51,636 nucleotides of DNA from the NCBI GenBank assembly GCA_012064415.1, contig SSNU01000148.1, positions 1-51,636 of the forward strand. Reading direction: 5' to 3'. Both the position numbers and the translations under genes were made by a program. Shown in pieces: positions 34,985 to 48,063 of this stretch. The stretch is from Gyrodactylus bullatarudis. Its lineage: Eukaryota; Platyhelminthes; Monogenea; Gyrodactylidea; Gyrodactylidae. The notes beneath the pieces were generated by a model. That model saw only the letters and a program-made list of their open reading frames with translations. It made no database searches and was not told where the DNA came from. Every line of letters begins with the position of its first letter. Positions within the stretch are counted from its first letter, which is position 1.

Positions 34985-37900
34985 ATGGATGTAAATACAG
35001 CAAAAGGTACACTAGTGTTGAAACAAGAGATAACTGAGAATAAGGAAGATATTCAGTTCATTGAGAATGAGACCATCCTGACAAAGGGAAAGCTTAATGA
35101 AGCCACAGAGGAAACCAACAAGGAAGACATATCTCTACAGAGGGAAACCTGGGACTCTAAACTTGATTTTCTGCTTTCAGTTATTGGGTTTGCTGTTGAC
35201 CTGGGGAATATTTGGAGATTTCCCTATATTTGCTTCAAAAATGGAGGTGGTAAGTTATTTTTTGGGCGAAAATTTTTATCAAAAACTTGACATTGAGCAC
35301 TTGAACTTGATTAAACAGATTTAAAATGAGTAAAAATTTAACTCGAAATGTGTAATCCGGGTAATAAAATAGAATTTTCTAATACTACTTTCCTGGTTCA
35401 ATTATAAAAGGCGATTTTAAACTTTATTAAATGCGATTTTACTTTAATTTTGTTTCGATTATTTTTATTTTGGTGACAAAGGATAAGTCACCCCTTATCA
35501 TCAAATTCCAACTTTTGAGGATTTAAAATTTGAATTTGAAAATTAATTGATCTTTGTCCTCTCACACCTATGTTTGAAATTGGTTGAGCAAATATTAAAA
35601 CACGATGGCAGAGTTAAACGTGTACTTTTCAGTGCTCCTGAGTCTTGAAATGACTCTCTTACAGGATTACCGATTTCTACCATCCACAGTTACAGTTGTA
35701 GATGTGAGAAAACTAATCGCAATATAGCTAGATTTCAAATGAATAAGTTAAAGCTAATTAATATGAAGATGGGAATTTATGATTTTTACAAAATTCTTAA
35801 TTTTTTCATCAAGAAATCATATTTGATCAAGAATTTTTGGAATCTAGATTATGAGGGCCTCTTTCACGATACGGAGAAAAATAGAAAAAATCAATTTTTA
35901 AGGAAAATACGACAAATTTGAAATCTTGAAGTAGTGCCAAATTCCCAATTTTTTGAACTTTGAGTTAAAATTTTTTGTTGATTTCAGTGTGAGAGAGTGA
36001 TCAAAAGTTGATTTTCAGGATCACAATAAGACAAAAAAACCGATGATTATAATAACGATTTTGATAAATTCCTCATTTTCCAAGGATCTTGAAATATCAA
36101 ATTTCATCCGCTTTCAAGTAGGGAAAATGATGGAAAAATCCAAATTTGATCTTGACACCAATATGGGGTGATTCTCAAAACCAGATTCAGCATATTTGAT
36201 TTCTTTGACTAATTGTGATCCTAAAAATCAACTTTGATCACTCTCTCACATTGAAATCAACAAAACTTTTCAACTCAAAGTTCAAAAAATTGGGAATTTG
36301 GCGCTACTTCAAGATTTCAAATTTGCCNTAAAAATCAACTTTGATCACTCTCTCACATTGAAATCAACAAAACTTTTCAACTCAAAGTTCAAAAAATTGG
36401 GAATTTGGCACTACTTCAAGATTTCAAATTTGCCGTATTTTCCTTAAAAATTGATTTTTTCTATTTTTCTCCGTATCGTGGAAGAGGGCCTCATAATCTA
36501 GATTCCAAAAATTCTTGATCAAATATGATTTCTTGATGAAAAAGATAAGAATTTTGTAAAAATCATTAATCCCCATCTTCATATTAACTAGGAGTATTAT
36601 TAACCAACTTTCTATTTATAAAATAAAATATCAAATTTCTAAAATCATGATGGTGGAATTTGCTCGAATCGAGTGTTCCATTTAAACATTACACTAACTC
36701 TTGTTGATTATAATCAAACATTGATAAACTTCGCAAAGAGCAAGAATAAATTAAAAATTTTGTTATTAATTCCCTTTGATATTTGAAATAATAATAATTA
36801 TTATAATCTATTCTTATAACCTTCTGATTTATGTTCATTTAATTAGGATGTAAAATATTTTTTATTAGCAATTGGAAAAAACACTTGTTTCATAATAAAG
36901 ATCAGTAATTTATTGACTGATTTATTAGTAATTTAGATCCAGGAATAAAATCTGAATAAAAAGTTTACACCTCCCCTAATTGAGCGTAATTACGAATTAT
37001 TGGTTCACATAAATGCTGAAAAATTTCAGTAGACATCTCAATAGAATACAAATAAATGAGAAGAAAATATAAAATACCACTAAATCTTTCAACAAGTACG
37101 TTTTTTCAATTAAATTTCGAGATAAAGGCTCATTTAGAAAACGTACGAAACAGTCAGAGTTGTGTTTTTAATTTATACTACACCTAGCTAATATGAAGAT
37201 GGGAATTTATGATTTGTCTAACAAAAAAATGATTTTTACAAAATTCTTATTTTTTTCACCAAGAAATCGAATTTGATCAAGATTTTTTGGAATCTAGATC
37301 ATGAGGCCCTCTTTCCCGATACGGAGAAAAAAATTATAAAAAATCAATTTTTAACCCTAGCACGACATTAGATATAAATTACAAGTATGACATTTGGGGT
37401 CTAAATGACCCCAGTAGAATAAATTCTCAAAATAATGAAGTCGGATCAGTATTTTCCAATTAAATATTTATCATTTATAATTTAAAGGTTCACAAGAGTT
37501 ACAAATTAGGTTTGCACACACTTGTGACATTTTAGCTTAGTTTTACGATCATTTTGCCTTGGACAAATGCTAATAAATGAAGGAAAATATGGCAAATTTG
37601 AAATCTTGAAGTAGCGCCAAATTCCCAATTTTTTGAACTTTGAGTTGAAAAGTTTTGTTGATTTCAATGTGAGAGAGTGATCAAAGTTGATTTTTAGGAT
37701 CACAATTAGTCAAAGAAATCAAATATGCTGAATCTGGTTTTGAGAATCACCCCATATTGGTGTCAAGATCAAATTTGGATTTTTCCATCATTTTCCCTAC
37801 TTGAAAGCGGATGAAATTTGATATTTCAAGATCCTTGGAAAATGAGGAATTTATCAAAATCGTTATTATAATCATCGGTTTTTTTGTCTTATTGTGATCC

Positions 37901-40900
37901 TGAAAATCAACTTTTGATCACTCTCTCACACTGAAATCAACAAAAAATTTTAACTCAAAGTTCAAAAAATGGGAATTTGACGCTACTTCAAGATTTCAAA
38001 ATTGATTTTTTCTAAATTTTTTCTCCGTATCGTGAAAGAGGGCCTCATGATCTAGATTCCAAAAATCAAATTCGATTTCTTGATGAAAAAATTAAGAATT
38101 TTGTAAAAATCATAAATTCCCATCTTCATATTAACTAGCTTTACTTATAATTAAGCGTTAATTGAGTCGGACAAAATACGAAATATCATATAGTTTATGA
38201 AGAGTGCAGCACCTATACTTTTAAAGGTTGCTAGAAATATTTCGTTCTAGGTGCTTATCATATAGTTTGTTTAGGAAAAGTATAGAATTTTCTATGAAAT
38301 GGTTTCATATAATTAAAGCTTTTTATAATATAATTTAGAATAAGTAATTAATTCCTATTTAATTTCTAAAATCGCAAAATAGACTCGAACAGGGTTTGGA
38401 TTCAAAATTTTATTCAAAAATAGGTAATCAGCACTATGAAAAATGTTGAAAAATCAACCAAGATAGTTTTCTCTCGAGTTTAGTTCGCTATCCAAATGAA
38501 GACTTTATAAAATGTTAAGTTAACATAAGGGTTTAATGATAATTTTAAACGGCTTACCCTATCTTGAAACTACTGACCTATCACAAGGACAATATGGTAT
38601 TTCAATGTTCACGCAGGAAACATGCTCAAATCAGAGTATAGAAGAAAGATTTTTACATCTCCTACTCAAGGTTATATTAAAACCTATTAAAGCTATCGAT
38701 TTCACATGACTTCAAAATGACTTTGAGCATTTCTACAACCAGTTTGAACTATCGTACTGATTTTTATCTTGAAATTCGATAAATAAGATGGATGAAAGAG
38801 AAAAATATTACTTCCTATTGTTCACAACAGGAACGTTAGAAAATTCTCATATGAAATTGTAGCCATATATGCCCAATGGATATTTGGTGATGGAATAGTG
38901 GTAGTTGAATAACTACCTTTTTCCCATATTTACTCGTTAATCAAACAAGTTGAAAACGGAACAAACAAAGTGACTTTCTAATGTTTTTTTTCGTTTTTTT
39001 CTAGGTGCCTTTCTTATCCCTTATATAATCATGTATATATTCGGTGGACTTCCCTTATTCTATTTGGAGTTAGCCCTTGGCCAATTTCAGCGATGTGGAT
39101 GCATCTCAGTCTGGCGTCGAATTTGTCCAATGTTTTTCGGAATCGGCTTCGGTATATGCATCATTGGATCATATACTGCATTTTATTATAATACAATTAT
39201 TTCATGGGCATTGTATTATATGTTTGATTCAATGCGATCAGAGGTTCCATGGGCCTCTTGCAATAACACCTGGAATACTGAGAAATGTGTTTCCCCATTC
39301 AAAAGAATCAAGACAGCCGAAGAGAATGGCAGTTTAACTGATTTCCATACATCAGTTGAAGAGTACTACTTGTAAGATACCTTTTTTTAATACTGAATAT
39401 AATTATTATAACAGAAAATCAAGAATTTTCCTTCTCAAATATATTTTGTTGCATCAGCAAGAAAAAAAACACATAGACTGTTTGATATGTTTTTTTTGTA
39501 ATGAAAAATTTTGAAATATACAAAATAAATCTTGAAATTATACATAAAAGTTTTTAAAGAGGGTTTGGTCATCTGGGATTCTTTCAAAAAGGAAATTGGC
39601 AATTTGGCGCCAAAATCCCATTTTTTCGAACTTTAAACTGAAAATTTTTATTGATTTCAAAAGTTGATTTTCAGGATCACAATTAGACAAGAAAGCCAAA
39701 TATCGTAAAAGTGGGCAACATGAGCAGGATTGCAAAAATCCTATAACATATTTTAATTTTTGATGAAAAAATCGAGGTTTTTTTGTAAAATTCATAGATT
39801 CCCAACTTCATACCAATTAGCTTTAGTTTGATGATGGCTGGAGTACGTCGGAGCCCAAAAGGGGTAAGGTTGGCCATATAGAGTGCTGATGTGTAGCTTT
39901 GAGGGCCTAAGCAGCTATAGAGCATGATATATTGAATTCATAAAGAAAGGCGATGCCAGGTTTGTTAAAAGAATAGCGCTTTATTTCGTGGCATACTCTT
40001 CAGCTTTTACATGCCAGATTTATATACAAAAATTACAAGAAATGATGATAATTGATCTGATTGGCCCTTCTTTTTGTTCACCTCCTTAGAGGTGAGTGCG
40101 TGTGTGCTTCTTTTAGTACTTCTCGGTTTTCTTGGTGTTGGTATTATGCGAGTACATTTGGTGGTGGGAGAGTTACCATGTGCGTATGTATACTGGTTCT
40201 TTGTACATTTGAATACGGTCTTTCAATGGAATAGACCATGCTAAACAGGATTTTGAAAAATAATGGTTTGAGTTTAATTATCTGAGTTCTATTAATATTA
40301 ATTTTGAGAGAAATATCTGGTTATCTTTTTCTGATCTTGGTTTCCTTCCTTTGAATTGTTTTAGCAGCATTGATTTATAAGCCACAGGTCGTTACTTTTT
40401 CTTTATTTTCTTACGAGGGATGTAAATAGACTAAATATTTGGATTTTAAAAATGTTAATTTCTATTGTATTGATCAGAGTAAGATAATTTAGATATTTTA
40501 TTTTATTTCAGCTTAAAAGTTCTTCAAATTAACAATTCAAATGGCTTCAATGACATTGGAACAGTGCGCTGGGACATTGCCTTGTGTCTTATGGCTGTGT
40601 TCATCATTGTCTATTTCTCACTCTGGAAAGGTGTCAAATCCAGTGGTAAAGTAAGTGATCAATGATCACTGATCATTTAGGTCTAATTATCTTCATTCCT
40701 AATGAAGTAATTGTCTATGATTTCATAGACGTTTTACAGGGAAAATGTAAGCTGAATTTCTGTTATGCATTAAGATTAGTTAGACTACTGTAGCAATTTG
40801 AAATCAGCCTAATATTAATTTTTTATAATAAAAGAACCCCTTGAAACGTACGTTGAAATTAAATAAAATCAGATTTCTGTGTTTCTTGAAAGCTTTGAAT

Positions 40901-43900
40901 TTTATCAACCCAAAGAAACAAAATTAACCCTGTCGAGATGATAAGAAAACCGATCGAGAGAAAGACTCACAATCGATATGAAACGATTCTAAACGAGATT
41001 CTATTTATTGAGGATTTCTTTGATCCCTTCTAAGAAATTCGATTTTCTATAGATTTCCTATCTGCTATTAAGTATATGAAAAACTATATTTTAATAACCT
41101 TGTATTTTAATCAAAGTTTAGATATCTCTTTGAGATTTGTTTGGCATAACTAGACACTTGGAAATTAGTTTTAAATATGCGATATTCTCACAAGATCTAG
41201 GGTGATCATTATTCTCAAATCTTCCCTTTTATTCTATCCTTTGTTCATCTTTCAAAATGATAAAGATTAGTTTTTCCTTATCAAATAATGTATATTTAGT
41301 ATATAATTTTTTAGTAATATAAATTAGTAGAAACGTTTAGTTTATTCTCAGAACCTACTAATTAGATTGAGATATGGAAAAAGTGGCAAATTTGCTAATT
41401 CATGAAAACATCGCAACACCTATACTTACAAAATTAAATAGAAATATTTCGTTCTAGGTGCTTATGTAAAATATCCCACAAGAACGCCTTATTTGGTAAT
41501 GAATGAGCCCATGTCGCTGAATTTTACAGCTTACTAATGGATCACACCGAGACTGGTACGAAAGAAACTCACAAAGAAACTCGGTGGGATCCATTAGTAA
41601 GCTGTAAAATTCAGCGACATGGGCTCATCCATTACCAAATAAGGTGTTCTTGTGGGATATTTTACCTAAGCACCTAGAACGAAATATTTCTAGAAAACAT
41701 TAGCAGTTTAACCCTTGGTGCCGATGGACATATACGTCTATTTTCCAATTTTTTTTGAACCTTCATAACCCACAATGTGAACTTGCATTAGTAATATTTT
41801 TGGCCAAATAACATGGTATCTTCATAGGTAAATTTTGGTTTTTATAAAGATTGTGAAATGGTCCCGGCACCGAAATGGTTAAAATAAATTTTTGTTTTTT
41901 TTTCTCAAAATTCCAGTAAATTCTTACATTACTTCAAGGAACAAGTTTATCGAATCATTTTGTTAATTTTAAGATTACCTGATAGTCTTGAGATTTATCA
42001 AAAGTAACAAGATTATACAAGAGCTATTCTCGATCAATTTTGGAGTTTATGATTTTTACCCAAATTTTTTTTCATGAATGTCTAAAAAAATAAAAATTTG
42101 GAGGGCTCCTAGAGCTTTGTTTAAAAGTGAGAATTATCAAATTTCGAATAATTTCTACTTAGCTTTGATTAATATTGGTTGGGAAATAAAAGAGTTATGG
42201 GATAAAAATTGTGAAAAAATTATCGTATAAAAAATAACTTGAAAACTACACGTTAAACATTGAACTTTTTGATATTTTTCACTCTACGAACCCACCAAAT
42301 TTCATCCTATCTTACTCTTTTAGAATTTTTGTGCAGAAAAATAGAAGACACGATAATGGGCTGTTTTCTCAAATCCAATCTACCTTTTTTCACATCTTTA
42401 TCTTATGGGGATGCTGAAAAATCATGTTTGATCCAACTCATTCCCTTAAAAGAATCCCAAATTCATCGAGAATATCTTCAAATATTATTTATACATGAGA
42501 AATGCTGATGCATTTTTAGCCATCTTAAAACTCCTATTCCCTTCCTCTAAACAGCTTCTACTATATAATTTGGGTTTCATTCCTAGATTTAAATTCTTAT
42601 AAATGGAAGTACTGTTGTCAGAATCTTTAAAAAATTTTCGCTAACATCTTCAATTCGAATTAAAAAATGGTACTGTACTCAACATCTTTTATCAAGTCAG
42701 CCTTTATTTTCTTTGTTGATTAATCAGTCAAAAAAACTTTCTAAATCGATATCTATGCAAACTTTACATGATATTCATCAAACTTATTCAGGCTGTATGG
42801 ATAACAGCAACTGTGCCATATGTAATTCTTGCCATACTCCTGGTGCGAGGCTTAACACTTGAAGGATCAAATCAGGGTATAAAATACTACCTGACTCCAA
42901 ATTTTACAGCTCTCAGCAATCCAATTGTCTGGTCAGAGGCAGCATCACAGATATTCTTCTCTCTCGGACCAGGATTTGGAGTTTTATTGGCACTGTCTAG
43001 TTACAATCGTTTCCACAATAACTGCTATCGGTAAGGATGTATTTTGTAATTACATCACAAAATTGCATTTTTAAGGTTTGTTAAATTTGTACGAATTCAC
43101 AAGAAAAACTTCTCTTTTTTGTTTTAAATGAGTTCGATAACTCTTTTTTATTCTAAGTTGATTGATATGAGGTTGGGAATCTTTGATTTAAACAAAAATC
43201 TCAATTTACCTATCCAGAATTGAAATAGATTGAAGATTTTTATTTTGAAGAGAATTTTAACTTTCAATTTTTAGTTCTCTAACCTTGCCCATGAGTTCAG
43301 AAATCAATAAAAGAGAATTTTAAGTATTAGAAGAGATTTAAAATAATTGATTGCCTTGTCTAATCTTGATCCTTCAAATCGACTTTTGACAACCCCCGAC
43401 TTTCAAATCAATAAAAAGGACCATATTTTTCTCAAAAGTAGGCAATATGATCTTGATTCCAAAAAATATTCCGATTCTTGATGAGAAAATTAAGATTCCT
43501 GTATAAAAGTTATTTATTAACTCTCAAACAAAAAGTCTATCCTAGATGATAAGAAATATACCTCGTAACTTAAGTTCCCATGCCGTGTTTAGTTATAATC
43601 CCTTATTCTGATTGGTCTTTGAAATTTCAACCAATTAGATTATGCTAAATTAATCGATACAATCAAAAATTGAACGTGGTGAATCATCTTTCGATTACCT
43701 TACCGCGTTTCAAAAAGCTGAAAAGTTTAAAAAGCAATATCCTTATGAATTCACTGTAACATGCAATCGAATATATCACCTCGAATAAATTTCAAAACCG
43801 ATAGATTTAACACAAAAAATTTCAATGAAATGATTTAGAATTAATTTTAAAATCTAATTACTTTTAAGTAGATCATATAATATACTAAAAATTGTCATTT

Positions 43901-46900
43901 ATTTTATCGTTTGTATACTATTTTGCGATTTTAAACTTGAATTTTTGAGGCTCTGGTAATAAACAAATGCAATTGTTGACTCATTAAATAGTGCTTTCTT
44001 CAAAAAATCCTTGATAAGGTAGAAATATAAAATGTTTATAAATTATTCAAACGGACAATTTCCCGAATGAATTTGTAGAGTAGCCTGTTGGCATTCATAT
44101 TGATTTAAAGATTAAAGCTTAAATAAATGTTAGTAAAAGTTGATTTAATTGGAATATAGCCAACATTTTACTTATATTTATTGAAGATTTCTGATCCCAT
44201 CAAAATAATTTTCCTGTTGAAGCTTAAAATTTTCTCTCCAAATCTAATTGTAGTGATGCAATGGTAACGAGTTTCGTCAACTGCTTTACTTCGTTCATAT
44301 CAGGATTTGTCGTGTTTTCTGTACTTGGACATATGAGTCATAGAATGAAGAAAGAGATTAGTGAAATAGCCACAGAGGGACCAGCTCTCGTATTCCTCGC
44401 CTACCCTGAAGCAATTGCAACGATGAAAGGATCAGTATTTTTCTCCATCATATTCTTCCTCATGCTGATAACTCTCGGTCTTGATAGTACGGTTAGTTAC
44501 CAACTTATTCTTTTCCTGTAGCTCGATCTTATTCAGTTTATATAATCACTTGGACCTGTATATAATATTTAACTTAATCAGCTCTATGTGGAATTTTCGA
44601 TAAAATTCTCACAGTTTTAGCAACCATTTAAGAACAAGTCAGAAGTAATTTTAAAGAAAATACTTTTACTAGGATAATTAAAAAAGCATACTTTATAAAG
44701 TATGTTTTTTGGTTTCAGCCCTTGAGTATATTTCGAAAAGATTTTGACCTCAAGAGGCTTAAGAGTTTCTCTGGGTTTTTTCATTAAAAATGTCCAATTA
44801 ATAATTTATTTTCTACTAATTTCTTAGTTTGCTGGCTTGGAGTCCATCATCACGGCAATACTGGATGAGTTCCCAAATTTGAGAAAATATCGAAAATTCC
44901 TGGTTCTCACCATAATCATTTACTGTTTCATTGGAGCATTGGCAACAACTACTAATGTGAGTTGTTTAATTTAATACATTTCTGCTAACATGAGACGAAA
45001 GAGTAGAATCTGGAAATTTCTGCTTTTTCATTGGTTCAATTGCATGGGTTGAGTTTTCTAAAATGATTTTCTTCAAATTCATAATAAAATAATGTCGCTG
45101 GTTCAAAATTTTTCTGGTTTAATCAAAATTCCTGAAGACTACATGTGATTCATCAATCAAATTGATGTAATATTCCATCTTTTTTTCTGACAAGTGTTTA
45201 AAAATTAGAAATTCGTCATTGAAAATATTTTACAGGGGCATAATTTCCCAAAGAGATTTTACGCTTTGGATATTCTAAGGTCTATTGCATTCGAATCGGG
45301 GTAGATTAATTTCTGAAATGTGGACAAAATCACTCAAATCCTAGATGATCTTTCCTTCTACTCTTTTACCGAATAAATCACAAGCCATACTTTAAATGTG
45401 AGTAGTGTGTAAATAACATCAATTCTATGGCCATGTTCTTTGACTAATTAATCTTATAAGAGAATAACAAAAGCACATTTTTAATATTCAAGTTTCATTC
45501 TCACCATCTAATCTAAAATCATGATTCATAGCAGCTACATTCGATTCCAGAAACTCTACAAAGATTCCATATTAATTATTCTCATCAATAAAACCTTCTT
45601 TTGGGATAAAATTGCAGAAACTCATTTAAAGTCTTTTAAAAATTTCAGTAAGTTTGAAAATTCTGCTACTTTTCTGTAAAATAAATCTCATCACTTTTGG
45701 TAATGGAACGGCAATTTATTCAAATTTCAAATTGATATTTTGGGTGATTTAACTAGAGAAATAACTTGAAGATTATTACGATCTAGGGATTCACGTAACT
45801 ATTCAAAAACGTCCGAAAATCCACATAAATAAATTACATTGTATTTGGAAATATGTAAGAAGATGAATTCAGAACCAAATTTACACTTATTAAAGGTATC
45901 ATAAGAGGTATCTCTTTGAAGTTGAATGAAAAATAATAATTTTCAAAGAATATAAGAATAAAAATAGGAATAAAATGTAAGCTGGAAAAACACCAAAAAC
46001 TCTTCAATAAATAGCAACATTGAAGAGAAAAAAGGTGACAAAGCTCACATAGGCCACGATAGTTGAAGACTAAACAAATAATTCTGCTGAACACACAAAT
46101 TAAATTTATACTTCTTCGATGAAGAATTTCTCCTTCACCCACAGACATCTGTGCTGTCATTCCCTGTGTTCTTGTATAAAATAGGAAAATTAGAAATCGA
46201 AGCAGCATGGTTTTCTTGTTTATAATATTTTATTGAATCTTTATTGAGGTGATTATTAGATCTTGTTGACAACTTCCTAATTGTACAAAGTAGTACAAAG
46301 CACAACAGTCACACTGAAATTCCTCTAGATCAATAGAGTCTTTTCTTGAGGGTCGAGTAAATTCTTAATAATCTTTGAGTTTCAAGATTGGATTTAATTT
46401 AATAGGAAAAACAATCAGGAATTTAGAAATCCTCAGACTTGAATATCCTTTTTGAGGTTCTAAAAAATTAGACCCCAGAAAAATTTTTTTGAAGGAATAA
46501 ACGATTTCGTTATAATAAGCATAGTAGAGTATTTATTGTTTTTAATATCTTAAAAAAATTATAAATTATGATTCACGAGTTATTTAACTTTGATTTCTTT
46601 TCAAGGGGGGCTACTTAATCGTAACCTTACTGGATATCAATGGGGCACCAGTGTCGATTCTATTCATAGTCTTTTGTGAATGCATCGCTCTATGCTGGTT
46701 TTATGGTGAGTGTTGAAAGATTTTGTTAAAACTTATTCATTCTATCGTGAAATTGATTCAAGGTGTCGATCGGTTCAGTCAAGATGTCAAACAAATGTTG
46801 GGATTTTGTCCTGGAAAGTTTTGGCTATGCTGTTGGGGCTTCATCTGCCCAACTGTGATTCTAGTAAGCAAATAATTAGAAAATCTTAATTATGATTATA

Positions 46901-48063
46901 GAAAATATAGGAACCTAGATGATGTTAGCATGTAAACATAATTGACATGAAGATTTTACAAAAAACTCAATATTTTGTTCGGAAAGTCAGGTAAAAAATT
47001 ATTTTTCGAATTCCCTAATGAAATATATGATAATTTTTTTTTTAAATTTTGAAAAAATTCGATCTGACCAAAATTAGCCCGATTTTTCGAATTCCGAAAA
47101 TGCACCGAGCATCATCATAGGTATTTATTTAGTGACTTTGATTTTTTTTAATATAACATTGTCGGCTTAAAAACAACCCTTTTTAACTATTTTCAGGGCA
47201 TATTCATTTCAACGTGCATCACCAAACCTGATCTATCAATAAGATACCTCGATAAGGAACTCGAATTGCCAAAATGGGTGACAGTTGTTAGTTGGCTTAT
47301 AGTTTTCTCTTCATTGATATTCATTCCAATTTGCATGATAATATCCTTTATCAAGGCCAAAGGCTCATTTACACAAGTAAGTTTTTATTTTTTGTAGAAT
47401 GTACACTTTGTTTCTTATCCGATAAGTAAAAAAATTACCAGATACAGTTTCTAATTTATACAAATTTATCTGACTAAAGAAGAAAACTTTTTTCGGTTTT
47501 CTGATATGTATACAAAAGTTTTCTTGAATACTCTGTTCTACTGATGTTCACGAATATCAGTATTTGATTATTTTAAATCTTTGAAATTAATAAAAATGTT
47601 GAGTTAAAAATTGAAAATGTAGAGTTTTTATTCTCTTTCGAAATTCAAATGTAGTCGAACTGAAATTTTTCTAAATTTTTTCATTTCAATATTGTGAATT
47701 TTGAAAAGTTTAACTTGGCTAGGCTGAATGAATTAAATTTCTATTTCGGGCATAGATTAACTAAAGGTTTAAAGATGGAATTGGCTATTGAGACTATTTT
47801 CCAATCGTTTTCATTTTCATTCAACTTTAAACTCCTCCATCATAAAACAGATTTACTCAGACCACTCGAAAGTTAAGCTTTGAAGTAATGAAAGATCAAC
47901 TTTTGACTTGAGAACGAGAAGCATTTTTTTTAATAAATAAGGTACTGAGCTACTTCAGAATTCTAATGATTTTTTCCTATTTTGTTGTAAATAGAAAAAG
48001 AAGAAACTCTCTCTTTTTCTCCAACGATCTTCCCTCTTTGAAGATTCTTTAAACAATTTTTAG
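34985..48063 (+). CDS. SerT: sodium-dependent serotonin-type neurotransmitter transporter (SLC6)
   Basis: Plasma-membrane Na+/Cl--coupled monoamine re-uptake carrier. Exons: 34985-35249, 39005-39371, 40512-40650, 42792-43030, 44254-44491, 44828-44956, 46606-46705, 46763-46863, 47197-47376 and tentatively 47995-48063; phases agree, giving about 608 aa. Residues 56-88 read [20 protein letters not shown] then [11 protein letters not shown]1 with the amine-binding Asp72 (human SERT Asp98). [76 protein letters not shown] and [14 protein letters not shown] follow the SERT order. The extracellular loop keeps the disulphide cysteines ([13 protein letters not shown]) and N-glycosylation sequons. Phe69 matches Phe90 of Drosophila SERT. 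The last exon ([23 protein letters not shown]) is chosen only by acceptor quality and frame, and lacks the usual SERT C-terminus. Introns range from 57 to 3755 bases and carry many foldback repeats. Confidence 0.92.
35752..36591. repeat. foldback (long inverted-repeat) element, copy 1
   Basis: The ends AATATGAAGATGGGAATTTA (left) and its complement (right) face inward, and the sequence is a near-palindrome with arms of about 250 bases. The arms run through GGAATCTAGATTATGAGG, CCCAATTTTTTGAACTTTGA and a GATCACAAT block to a centre of about 200 bases. The element lies in transporter intron 1 and has no coding capacity. A 106-base stretch near its right arm is duplicated across the N at 36328. 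Confidence 0.8.
36222..36434. other. 106-bp direct duplication around an assembly N
   Basis: Bases 36222-36327 and 36329-36434 are the same 106-base sequence with one difference (GGCGCTAC versus GGCACTAC), separated only by the N at 36328. The paired copy of this element at 37185-38138 has the segment once. The simplest reading is an unmerged contig overlap, not a real tandem repeat. Confidence 0.85.
37185..38138. repeat. foldback element, copy 2 (inverted relative to copy 1)
   Basis: The ends TAGCTAATATGAAGATGGGA and its complement (to TTAACTAG at 38131-38138) bound a near-palindrome. Its centre is the reverse complement of the centre of copy 1: GGTGTCAAGATCAAATTTGG here, the complement there. 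An extra 100-200 bases near 37340-37560 interrupt the left arm, perhaps a nested insertion. With copy 1 it puts long inverted homology about 600 bases apart in one intron. Confidence 0.8.
38209..38257 (+). repeat. solo end of the AGCACCTA inverted-repeat element
   Basis: Contains GCACCTATACTT, then AGAAATATTTCGTTCTAGGT and GCTTAT, matching the left end of the hairpin element near 41417-41465. No partner arm lies nearby, so it is a solo or deleted copy. Confidence 0.6.
39590..39835. repeat. partial foldback-family copy in transporter intron 2
   Basis: Shares TTTGGCGCCAAAATCCCATT, GTTGATTTTCAGGATCACAA and a right end TTCCCAACTTCATACCAATT with the foldback family of intron 1. It is a deletion derivative, with most of the centre missing. 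Confidence 0.55.
41439..41692. repeat. 113-bp inverted-repeat hairpin element
   Basis: Arms 41439-41551 and 41580-41692 are reverse complements with about four or five mismatches, around a 28-base loop. The arms start AGAAATATTTCGTTCTAGGT and run through CCCATGTCGCTGAATTTTAC and AGCTTACTAATGG. The element lies in transporter intron 3. It is related to the solo end at 38209-38257. No coding capacity and no clear target duplication. Confidence 0.85.
43160..43510. repeat. old foldback-family copy in transporter intron 4
   Basis: The left end GATATGAGGTTGGGAATCTT, an internal TTGTCTAATCTTGATCCTTC and the right-side TTCTTGATGAGAAAATTAAG resemble the foldback elements of intron 1, but with many substitutions. 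Shorter traces of the same family end lie near 46945 and 50315. Confidence 0.4.

Noticed and set aside
45834..46208. 124-codon minus-strand frame with hydrophobic stretches, possible membrane protein
   Set aside because: Lies wholly inside a transporter intron; composition is what AT-rich DNA gives by chance (F/L/I/S-rich), and there is no family motif.
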